Shown in pieces: positions 1 to 5,518 of a stretch of 11,171 bases of DNA. The DNA lies in assembly GCA_024690695.1 (NCBI GenBank), contig JAILOS010000029.1, positions 1 to 11,171 on the forward strand, written 5' to 3'. The notes under the pieces are model-generated. The model was given only the letters and a program-made list of their open reading frames with translations, made no database searches and had not been told where the DNA came from. This DNA comes from Oscillospiraceae bacterium. Its GTDB lineage: Bacteria; Bacillota_A; Clostridia; Oscillospirales; Oscillospiraceae. Position 1 is the stretch's first letter, and the number at the start of each line of letters is the position of its first letter. The position numbers and the translations under genes are program-made.

Positions 1-971
1 TACCGGACGGTCTCCTCCATGCCTTCCAGGATGATGACCGTCTCAAAGCGCTCGCCGTCCTGCCTTGCGATCTCAGTCCCTTCGTCGGGCGTTTCGCTCA
101 CAATGCCGCTGATGGCGATGATCTCCAGCCTAGGCTCATTATCTGTCATGTAGTTGGGGTCGTTGAGCCATACCTGACCGCTGCCCATGCATATCCCCTG
201 CCCGTTGACGAACATGTCCAGGAAATTCTCATCCATCATGGCCTGCCGATCACTGTCGCTGATGGTTTTGTCCTGCATGTAGTCGATGAAAGCGACGGAA
301 TCTGCAAGCTCCGTCCCGTTGATGGTGATGGGATAACGGATCATGTCGGCCATGGCATACCAGTTCTCGCTCAGGTACCAGGTGCGCACCTGGAAGCCGA
401 CCACACCCTCGACCTGATACTTGTCCATGGCGGTGACGCCGGCATAGTGCTGTGGGTCGGTGACAGTCATCATGTTGGAAGCGGGTCCCCAACTGAACGC
501 CGTCACGATCGGGCCGGACTCAAAATCCTCGGTGATGGTCAGGGTGCTGCTCTCAGGATGGAAGACCGCGCGGCCCTTTCCGTCCGTGTAGCTCACGGTC
601 TCGGTGTTGACGCTGCCGTCGCTGTTGTAGGTGTACTCGGTGAGGGTAGCGTTTTCAAACTCAACCGTGAACGTCTCAGTATCGAAACGCCCGCTCATGA
701 CCGTAACGTTGCGGAACCAGGGACTGCCGGCGTAGGTGACGGTGATCTTCGCGTTCTCCGCGCCCTCGGCCTCGACCAGGGCTTCTATGCTTTCCGATTC
801 GTCAGCGTGGTAGATACCGATGACATTCATGACGGGGTTCTGCCCGTCTTCTGCCTGGGGAGCGTCGTTAGCAGCCGTCTCCGCGGGTGTGGAGGCAGGC
901 GCCTGCCCGCAGGCAGTCAAAGAAAGGACAATCGCTGTCATAATGAGTAATGTAAACAGTTTCTTTTTCAT
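1..971 (-). CDS. Secreted lipoprotein with probable NTF2-like domain (partial, C-terminus off left edge)
   Basis: The 323 codons visible from the ATG at 971 contain no stop, so the gene continues past the left edge. The protein starts with a lipoprotein signal: KKK, a hydrophobic stretch, then LTAC with the lipid-bearing Cys at residue 21, followed by an Ala/Pro/Thr/Glu-rich linker to about residue 45. It should be anchored to the outer face of the membrane. Residues 48-165 look like a beta-rich domain with alternating hydrophobic residues (TVTYAGSPWF, FTVEFENATL, LTITEDF). Residues 185-290 follow a pattern I associate with NTF2-like domains of clostridial lipoproteins (MIRYPITINGTEL, then LFVN-like DMFVNGQG, MGSGQVWL, LEIIAISG). 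A GGAGG site (977-981) lies five bases before the ATG. Third codon positions look less GC-rich than in the genes to the right. The function is unknown; the NTF2 assignment is inference from pattern. Confidence 0.85.
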   Translation of the reverse strand, partial: MKKKLFTLLIMTAIVLSLTACGQAPASTPAETAANDAPQAEDGQNPVMNVIGIYHADESESIEALVEAEGAENAKITVTYAGSPWFRNVTVMSGRFDTETFTVEFENATLTEYTYNSDGSVNTETVSYTDGKGRAVFHPESSTLTITEDFESGPIVTAFSWGPASNMMTVTDPQHYAGVTAMDKYQVEGVVGFQVRTWYLSENWYAMADMIRYPITINGTELADSVAFIDYMQDKTISDSDRQAMMDENFLDMFVNGQGICMGSGQVWLNDPNYMTDNEPRLEIIAISGIVSETPDEGTEIARQDGERFETVIILEGMEETVR

Positions 972-1001
972 ATTTTCCTCCAAATGCTTGTTGCGCAAGC
1001 G

Positions 1002-1030
1002 ATTATAGCCTTTGGGCAGAGAAAGCGCAA
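1002..1030 (-). promoter_or_regulatory. Sigma-A type promoter of the lipoprotein gene
   Basis: On the minus strand there is TTGCGC (1025-1030), a 17-base spacer and a perfect TATAAT (1002-1007). The -35 box matches consensus only in TTG, so activation is plausible. The predicted transcript start is near 995, inside a small inverted repeat (GCTTG at 986-990, CAAGC at 996-1000) that lies between the -10 box and the ribosome site. Direct repeats at 1052-1086 lie upstream. Confidence 0.7.
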
Positions 1031-1051
1031 GAGACTTAAGAGAATTTAAGG

Positions 1052-1086
1052 TCGTTGGAATATTGGGTGGTTCGTTGGATTATTGG
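1052..1086. repeat. 15-bp direct repeat, 20-bp period, upstream of the lipoprotein promoter
   Basis: TCGTTGGAATATTGG (1052-1066) recurs as TCGTTGGATTATTGG (1072-1086) with one mismatch. The period is 20 bp, about two helical turns, so a dimeric protein could bind both copies on one DNA face. The pair begins 22 bp beyond the -35 box of the leftward promoter, a typical activator position. An inverted repeat CTTAA/TTAAG (1035-1039, 1046-1050) lies between them and the -35. Operator function is inference. Confidence 0.55.
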
Positions 1087-1101
1087 ACGGCACAGTAAAA
1101 C

Positions 1102-1147
1102 CGGGTTACTTTTCCAGCAGCTCGGAAAAATTCACCCGCCTTTTTTT
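1102..1147 (+). terminator. Imperfect hairpin followed by T7, terminator-like
   Basis: CGGGT (1102-1106) pairs with ACCCG (1134-1138), and TTTTCC (1110-1115) pairs with GGAAAA (1124-1129), with small internal loops and an 8-base apical loop. CC and seven T follow (1141-1147). In the plus direction this has the form of an intrinsic terminator, but no plus-strand gene precedes it. It may end a short untranslated transcript or act as part of a leader. The interrupted stem keeps confidence low. Confidence 0.35.
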
Positions 1148-1164
1148 CCCGTGTCCATTTTTTG

Positions 1165-1263
1165 TTGACTAGTGCAAAGAAACCTCTTTTGTCTGCCGCG
1201 GATTTCAGGCGGACTTGCACACGTCAGTACCCAAGCTGTAATACTGCAGCTTGGGTACTTTTT
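1165..1263 (+). ncRNA. Candidate structured RNA ending in an intrinsic terminator
   Basis: No protein gene fits here, but the plus strand folds well. TGAC (1166-1169) pairs with GTCA (1223-1226). Inside it, across a 2x2 internal loop, GTGCAA (1172-1177) pairs with TTGCAC (1215-1220). Inside that, GTCTGCC (1191-1197) pairs with GGCGGAC (1208-1214). The 3' side is continuous, while the 5' side carries a 13-base bulge (1178-1190) that contains AACCTCTTTT. The perfect 13-bp terminator hairpin (1226-1259) follows at once. The one non-Watson-Crick pair is U-G in plus sense but would be C-A in minus sense, which favours plus-strand transcription. It could be a small RNA, a leader or attenuator for the regulator at 1520, or chance. 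No known RNA family is recognised. A TTGACT (1165-1170) lacks a good -10 box at 1188-1193, so the promoter is not established. Confidence 0.4.
1226..1263 (+). terminator. Strong intrinsic terminator with no protein gene before it
   Basis: AGTACCCAAGCTG (1226-1238) and CAGCTTGGGTACT (1247-1259) form a perfect 13-bp stem with an 8-base loop, followed by T to 1263. The T-run follows only in plus orientation. There is no plus-strand protein gene upstream of it in the window. Confidence 0.8.
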
Positions 1264-1443
1264 GCTTTCTGTGCTTCCTTCTTGCTTCTTCAGCATTCCG
1301 ACGCCTCTCCTCCGACAGGATCATCTGTACGGAGCTTTCTTCCATCGTACGCAATACGGTCCGGAAAGGCCGGCGTCCGAGGCGATCCCTTGACGGGCAA
1401 AAGCGCGCAGCGGCCGAAACCGGAAAAACGTGAAGCGGCCCCC

Positions 1444-1472
1444 TTGATGAAGCGCAAAAAAAGGAGTATGAT
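1444..1472 (+). promoter_or_regulatory. Promoter of the AraC-family regulator
   Basis: TTGATG (1444-1449), a 17-base spacer and TATGAT (1467-1472) give a start near 1479, about 40 bases before the GTG start. A 9-bp inverted repeat, AAAAAAGGA (1457-1465) and TCCTTTTTT (1490-1498), straddles the -10 box and the transcript start and could be an operator. Confidence 0.75.
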
Positions 1473-1519
1473 CTTACTGCAAATCACGTTCCTTTTTTCT
1501 GGGAAGGAGGCGGTCGGCG

Positions 1520-2470
1520 GTGAACGCTGCCCTGCTGAAAAAGCTCTCGGCCGTGACCGGGGAAGAACAAATAATCCTCGCCGGAGAGGAGACGATCGAC
1601 CGCAGTCTGTACATGGACGGCACGCGGGACGTGATCACCGGCGACAAGCTGCTGCCCTCCGGGCGGATCATCACGGTCCGTCCGCACACGCGCTTTATCG
1701 CTTTTCCGGAGCATCGGCACGACTACGTCGAGATGGTCTACATGTGCGCCGGCCAGACGCGCCACACCGTCAACGGGACCGAGCTGCTGCTGCGCGCCGG
1801 GGAGCTGCTGCTGCTCGGGCCGCACGCGCGGCAGGCCATCGCTCCCGCGGGCGAGGGGGACGTGGCCGTGAACTTTATCGTGCGCCCGGCCTTTTTCTCC
1901 GGCACACTCCCCTTCCTCGGCGAGGAGGAGACCCCGCTGCGCCGCTTTGTCGTCTCCTGCCTGACCGACGAGCGCGAGTCCGGATACCTGCTGTTTCACG
2001 TCGCGGACGTGCTGCCGATCCAGAACCTGATCGAGAACCTGGTCTATACGCTGACCGAGCAGATCCCCAACCGGCGCGGCATTTTGCAGAGCACGATGGG
2101 CCTGCTGTTCGCGCAGCTCCTGAACCACACCGACGCGCTGCGCTTCGAGACGCCGGAGCAGAACGCCGTGCTCAGCGTGCTGCGCTATATCGAGGAGCAC
2201 TACGCTGACGGCAGTCTCGGCGAGATCGCGGCGCGGCTGCATTACGACCCGCCCTATCTCTCCCGGCTGATCAAACAGAGCACCGGCCGGAATTACACGG
2301 AGCTGCTGCAGGAAAAGCGGCTCAGCCAGGCGGCCTGGCTGCTGCGCAATACCGGGCGCAAGGTGGACGAGATCTCCTTCTCGGTCGGCTATGAAAACGT
2401 CAGCTATTTCCACCGCCTGTTCGCCGCGCGCTTCGGCCAGTCGCCGAAGCAATACCGCGATTGCAAATAA
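1520..2470 (+). CDS. AraC-family transcriptional regulator with cupin sensor domain, rhamnose-type
   Basis: A 316-residue regulator starting at GTG; the ribosome site GAAGGAGG (1503-1510) decides this start, at a nine-base spacing. Residues 50-125 form a cupin-like sugar-binding domain (EHRHDYVEMVYMCAGQ at 64-79, then VNGTELLLRAGELLLLGP). Residues 215-316 carry the paired helix-turn-helix DNA-binding domain: the first around 232-252 (LGEIAARLHYDPPYLSRLIK), the second around 282-303 (DEISFSVGYENVSYFHRLF), ending with the family signature FGQSPKQYR. This is the RhaS/RhaR/AraC layout and length. It lies directly upstream of rhaB on the same strand, with no terminator between them, so it is most likely the local activator responding to rhamnose or a related sugar. 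That ligand is inferred from the neighbours; the sequence shows only the family. Confidence 0.93.
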   Translation: MNAALLKKLSAVTGEEQIILAGEETIDRSLYMDGTRDVITGDKLLPSGRIITVRPHTRFIAFPEHRHDYVEMVYMCAGQTRHTVNGTELLLRAGELLLLGPHARQAIAPAGEGDVAVNFIVRPAFFSGTLPFLGEEETPLRRFVVSCLTDERESGYLLFHVADVLPIQNLIENLVYTLTEQIPNRRGILQSTMGLLFAQLLNHTDALRFETPEQNAVLSVLRYIEEHYADGSLGEIAARLHYDPPYLSRLIKQSTGRNYTELLQEKRLSQAAWLLRNTGRKVDEISFSVGYENVSYFHRLFAARFGQSPKQYRDCK

Positions 2471-2526
2471 GGACACTTTTTCGGACAAGTCCCGACATGG
2501 AAAGCTCCACTCTCATCCGCTATGAT
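2471..2526 (+). promoter_or_regulatory. Probable activated promoter and operator of the rha enzyme operon
   Basis: TGGAAA (2498-2503), a 17-base spacer and TATGAT (2521-2526) form a promoter with a good -10 and a weak -35, as expected for an activator-dependent promoter. Just upstream, GGACA occurs at 2471-2475 and 2483-2487, and the second copy is part of a palindrome GGACAAGTCC (2483-2492, GGAC-AA-GTCC) ending five bases before the -35. This is a reasonable place for the AraC-type activator. Operator function is inference. Confidence 0.5.
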
Positions 2527-2556
2527 AAAAGCAAGCGAAGAAGGGGGGAGCTTTTT

Positions 2557-3825
2557 ATGAAGATCTATCTCGCCATCGACATCGGCGCCTCCTCCGGCCG
2601 GCATATCGCGGGCTGGACGGAGAACGGAGAACTGAAAACCGAAGAGCTCTACCGTTTTCCCAACGGTGTGACCGAGCTCGACGGGCATCTGACCTGGGAT
2701 ATCGAAGCGCTGCTGGGGCATGTAAAGCAGGGTATTTCCATCGCAAAGGAGAAGTACCCGGCAATAGAAAGCCTTTCGATCGACACCTGGGGCGTGGACT
2801 ATGTGCTCCTGCGCGGCGACGAGGCCGTCCTCCCCTGCTTCGCCTACCGCGACGGGCGCACCGCGGCCGTGATCCCGCAGGTCCACGACAAGATCAGCTT
2901 CACGCGGCTCTACCGGCACACCGGCATCCAGTTCCAGCCCTTCAACACGGTCTACCAGCTCTATGCGGACAAGCTGGCCGGGCGGCTCGAGGGCGTCACG
3001 GATTTTCTGATGATCCCGGAGTATCTGATGTACAGGCTCTGCGGTGTGAAAGCCCACGAGTACACCAACGCCACCACCGGCGGCATGGTGAGCGCCGAGA
3101 CGGGCGAATACGATCCGGCGATCCTTTCGGCGCTGGATCTGCCGAAGCACCTGTTCTGCAAGCTGCAGCAGCCCGGAGAGCTCATCGGCGAATACGAGGG
3201 GATCAAGGTCGTGCTCTGCGCGACGCACGACACCGGCTCCGCCGTCGAGGGCATCCCGATGACGGAGGACGCGCCGTATATCTCCTCCGGCACCTGGAGC
3301 CTGCTGGGCGTCAAGACCGCGAAGCCCATCACGAACGCGGCCAGCGAGCTTGCCAACTGGTCGAACGAGGGCGGCGTGGGCTACAACCGCTATCAGAAGA
3401 ACATCATGGGCATGTGGCTGGTCAACCGCCTGCGCGCCGAGCTCTGTCCGGACAAGCCCTGGGGCGAGATCACCGCGGAGGCCGAAAAGAGCCGCTTTGA
3501 GGAGACCGTGGACGCGAACGCCCAATGCTTCCTCGCGCCCGAGAGCATGAAGGCCGCCTTCGACGCGGCGCTGAGCCTGAAACCGCAGAGCGTGGGCGAT
3601 TATTTCCGCTGCGCCTACCGCTCGCTGGCGCTGAGCTACATGAACGCGGTGCAGGAGCTGCAGCACAACACGGGGAAGCACTACGACAACATCTACATTG
3701 TCGGCGGCGGCGCGAAGAACGCCTTTTTGAACGGGCTGACCGAAAAAGCTGCCGGCAAAAAAGTGATCGCCCTGCCCATCGAGGCCACGGCGATCGGCAA
3801 TCTGAAGATCCAGATGAACGTGTAG
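2557..3825 (+). CDS. rhaB: Rhamnulokinase (RhaB), probably truncated at the C-terminus
   Basis: This is an FGGY-family sugar kinase that phosphorylates L-rhamnulose to L-rhamnulose 1-phosphate in the cytoplasm. The start is ATG 2557, six bases after AAGGGGGGAG; an earlier in-frame start would lie in the promoter. In order it shows the first phosphate-binding motif DIGASSGR (8-15), DTWGVD (76-81), HDTGSA with the likely catalytic Asp 225, SSGTWSLLG (243-251), the nucleotide-binding GGGAKN (383-388) and EATAIGN (409-415). It then stops after LKIQMNV, at 422 residues. E. coli RhaB has 489 residues and continues for roughly 65 more from the matching point, so the C-terminal helical tail is missing. 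The stop TAG (3823-3825) lies at the edge of inverted-repeat sequence (3824-3847), suggesting that a repeat insertion cut the gene. All ATP and substrate motifs remain, so activity is possible but unproven. Confidence 0.9.
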   Translation: MKIYLAIDIGASSGRHIAGWTENGELKTEELYRFPNGVTELDGHLTWDIEALLGHVKQGISIAKEKYPAIESLSIDTWGVDYVLLRGDEAVLPCFAYRDGRTAAVIPQVHDKISFTRLYRHTGIQFQPFNTVYQLYADKLAGRLEGVTDFLMIPEYLMYRLCGVKAHEYTNATTGGMVSAETGEYDPAILSALDLPKHLFCKLQQPGELIGEYEGIKVVLCATHDTGSAVEGIPMTEDAPYISSGTWSLLGVKTAKPITNAASELANWSNEGGVGYNRYQKNIMGMWLVNRLRAELCPDKPWGEITAEAEKSRFEETVDANAQCFLAPESMKAAFDAALSLKPQSVGDYFRCAYRSLALSYMNAVQELQHNTGKHYDNIYIVGGGAKNAFLNGLTEKAAGKKVIALPIEATAIGNLKIQMNV

Positions 3826-3847
3826 GGACGACCCTTGCGGTCGCCCG
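3824..3847. repeat. GC-rich inverted repeat at the 3' end of rhaB
   Basis: GGG-A-CGACC (3825-3833) pairs with GGTCGCCC (3839-3846) around CTTGC, with one bulged A. The GTAGGGACGACC start resembles a short intergenic element I recall from gut Clostridia genomes; that recollection cannot be tested here. It overlaps the rhaB stop codon. Confidence 0.5.
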
Positions 3848-3876
3848 CTCCCAGCAAAACGCCCGGAGGGACGGAC

Positions 3877-3927
3877 GCCCCTCATCCGTAAGCCTTCGGC
3901 TGACACCTCCCCCCGAGGGGGAAGGCT
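3877..3927 (-). repeat. Short hairpin repeat, copy A
   Basis: This is a GC-rich element of about 50 bases between rhaB and the isomerase gene. Read on the minus strand it has a C-run/G-run hairpin (CCTTCCCCCT.. then GGGGGGAGG), then TGTC, a GCCGAAGGC hairpin and GATGAGGGGC. The same order appears in copies B and C. It ends 13 bases before the isomerase ribosome site, so it may affect RNA stability or translation. Confidence 0.65.
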
Positions 3928-3951
3928 ATATGGAATAACGGAGGTATTGAA

Positions 3952-5373
3952 ATGCTCGTCAACACCAAAGCCCGCATCGGCGTATTTTCCATCGCGCTGG
4001 GCGCGTACCTGCCCCAGTTCCCGTCCCTCGTGCCGGAATTTGAAAGCCAGTACGAGGACTTCAAAAAGCGCATCCCCGACACCGTCGAGCTGATCGACGG
4101 CGGCCTTGTCACCACGAAGGAGCTGGCGATGGCCGCGGGCGACAAATTCCGCGCCGCGGACGTCGACCTCGTGATCCTGCAGCTGCTGACCTACGCGACG
4201 AGCTACAACATGCTCCCCGCCGTGCGCGATCTGGACGTGCCGGTGGTGCTGGTGAACCTCCAGAAGAAGCTGGCGCCGGACTACGCCAACACCGACACCG
4301 CGACCTGGCTCGGCGAGCTCTACGCCTGCGGCGCCGTGGGCGAGATGGTGGCCGATCTCGAGCGCGCGGGCAAGCGCCACGCAGTGATCACCGGCGTCGT
4401 CGAGGGCGGCGACCCCGATGTGGACGCCGAGATCGCCGACTGGTGCCGCGCCGCGCAGGTGCGCCGCCGCTTCCGCGACACGAACCTCGCGCAGATCGGC
4501 CGGCCCTACCCCGGCATGATGGACCTGTACATCGACGAGACCAACCTCTACCACCGGATGTTCCTCTACACCAAACAGTTCGACTGGGAAAAGATGTGGG
4601 CGATCGCCGACGATATCACCGACGAGGAGGCCATCCGCGCGAAGGCGCAGGATATCCTCGACACCTTCGACATTGAAGGCGGCGGCACGGTCGAAAAGGT
4701 CTGGGACATGGCGAAATACGTCGTGGCCTTTGAGCGCTGGGTGAAGGACGAGCAGCTCGGCTTCGTCGCAAGCCACTACGACGGCTTCGCGCAGGGCGTG
4801 GCCGGCAAGCTCGACTCGATGCTGATCCCCGCCTTTTCGATGCTGATCAAGCAGGGCACCGCCTGCGCGGTCGAGGGCGACATCAAGGTCGCGATGGCGA
4901 TGTCGATCCTCAAGACGATCTCCGGCATGGGCCAGCTCTCGGAGATGTACTCCATCGACTTCCCGGCGGATATCTGCATCATCGGCCACTCCGGCAGCGG
5001 CGACGCGGACTTCTCGCTCGAGCGCAAGCCCACGATGAAGATCGTCCCGGTCTTCCACGGCAAAACCGGCGGCGGGTATCTGACGCAGTTCTATCCCGCA
5101 AGCGGCCCCGTGACCTATCTCGGCATCACGCAGGACCGCGACGGTCACTTCAAATTCGTCGCGGCCGAGGGCGTCAACGAGCCCGGCCCGATCTTCACCT
5201 TCGGCGACACCAACATGCGCACCCGCTTCACCTGCGGCGCGCGGGACTTCTGCAACCGCTGGAGCGAGGCCGGCCCGACCCATCACATGGCCGCCGCCAC
5301 CGGAAGATGGATCGACACGATCCTGAAGGTCGCCAAGATTTTCAACGTCCCGGTGGATATCATCACCCGGTAA
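3952..5373 (+). CDS. L-arabinose/L-fucose isomerase-family enzyme, presumed rhamnose-pathway isomerase
   Basis: A 473-residue cytoplasmic ketol-isomerase. The start ATG 3952 follows CGGAGG (3939-3944) by seven bases. Residues 1-170 form the Rossmann-like N-terminal part (ARIGVFSIALGAYLPQF, then DLVILQLLTYATSYNML and VVLVNLQ). The C-terminal half carries AVEGDIKVAMAMS (306-318), IIGHSGSGDADF (343-354), VFHGKTGGG (367-375) and GPTHHMAAATG (441-451). By comparison with E. coli AraA from memory, Glu 308, His 369 and His 445 could be metal ligands; the position of the remaining Glu ligand reads as HSGSGD here, so that ligand is unclear. It sits between rhaB and rhaD, where RhaA is expected, yet it is not of the RhaA type. 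Converting L-rhamnose to L-rhamnulose is therefore inference from context. It could instead act on L-arabinose, L-fucose or a rarer sugar. Confidence 0.85.
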   Translation: MLVNTKARIGVFSIALGAYLPQFPSLVPEFESQYEDFKKRIPDTVELIDGGLVTTKELAMAAGDKFRAADVDLVILQLLTYATSYNMLPAVRDLDVPVVLVNLQKKLAPDYANTDTATWLGELYACGAVGEMVADLERAGKRHAVITGVVEGGDPDVDAEIADWCRAAQVRRRFRDTNLAQIGRPYPGMMDLYIDETNLYHRMFLYTKQFDWEKMWAIADDITDEEAIRAKAQDILDTFDIEGGGTVEKVWDMAKYVVAFERWVKDEQLGFVASHYDGFAQGVAGKLDSMLIPAFSMLIKQGTACAVEGDIKVAMAMSILKTISGMGQLSEMYSIDFPADICIIGHSGSGDADFSLERKPTMKIVPVFHGKTGGGYLTQFYPASGPVTYLGITQDRDGHFKFVAAEGVNEPGPIFTFGDTNMRTRFTCGARDFCNRWSEAGPTHHMAAATGRWIDTILKVAKIFNVPVDIITR

Positions 5374-5380
5374 CGAAAAA

Positions 5381-5436
5381 AAGCCTCCCCTGAAAGGGGA
5401 GGTGGCTGAGCCGCCTGCGGCGAAGCCGGAAGGGTT
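5381..5436 (+). repeat. Short hairpin repeat, copy B
   Basis: It begins eight bases after the isomerase stop. CCTCCCC (5384-5390) pairs with GGGGAGG (5396-5402) around TGAAA. TGGC, a second GC-rich hairpin (GCCGCCTGCGGC) and GAAGGGTT follow. It has the same family structure as copies A and C. The hairpin is not followed by T, so it is not a standard terminator. Confidence 0.75.
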
Positions 5437-5451
5437 AAGCAACCGAAGAAA

Positions 5452-5498
5452 GCCCCTCAGTCAGCCTGACGGCTGCCAGCTCCCCTTGCAGGGGAGCC
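5452..5498 (-). repeat. Short hairpin repeat, copy C, inverted relative to copy B
   Basis: On the minus strand this reads GGCTCCCCTGCAAGGGGAGC, then TGGC, a GCCGTCAGGC hairpin and GAGGGGC. The hairpin GCTCCCC (5479-5485)/GGGGAGC (5491-5497) matches copy B, with three differences over the first 23 bases. Copies B and C face each other 15 bases apart and could pair with each other. The rhaD ribosome site starts eight bases beyond copy C. Confidence 0.75.
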
Positions 5499-5518
5499 AA
5501 AGATGAAAGGAGATTACT

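Noticed and set aside
1162..2208. A plus-strand open frame spanning the candidate RNA and the regulator gene in another frame
   Set aside because: It crosses a terminator and a promoter, then becomes Arg/Ala-rich shadow sequence of the AraC-type gene.
2527..2555. AAAAGC/GCTTTT inverted repeat around the rhaB ribosome site
   Set aside because: The first arm lies at or before the predicted transcript start, so the short RNA hairpin would not form from the rha promoter; the longer pairing from 2501 is the better candidate.
2461..2556. N-terminal extension of rhaB to an upstream in-frame start
   Set aside because: The added residues overlap the regulator's stop codon and the promoter and do not resemble a kinase; the ribosome site before 2557 and the MKIYLAIDIG start fit the family.
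5384..5402. Copy B hairpin as a terminator between the isomerase gene and rhaD
   Set aside because: The stem is strong but is followed by TGGCTGAG rather than a T-run, and the same structure recurs as a repeat.
2404..5442. A 1012-codon minus-strand open frame opposite the rha genes
   Set aside because: It lies antisense to rhaB and the isomerase, both clearly recognised. Its product is a low-complexity Arg/Ala/Val/Asp/His-rich sequence without motifs, typical of the shadow frame of GC-rich genes.
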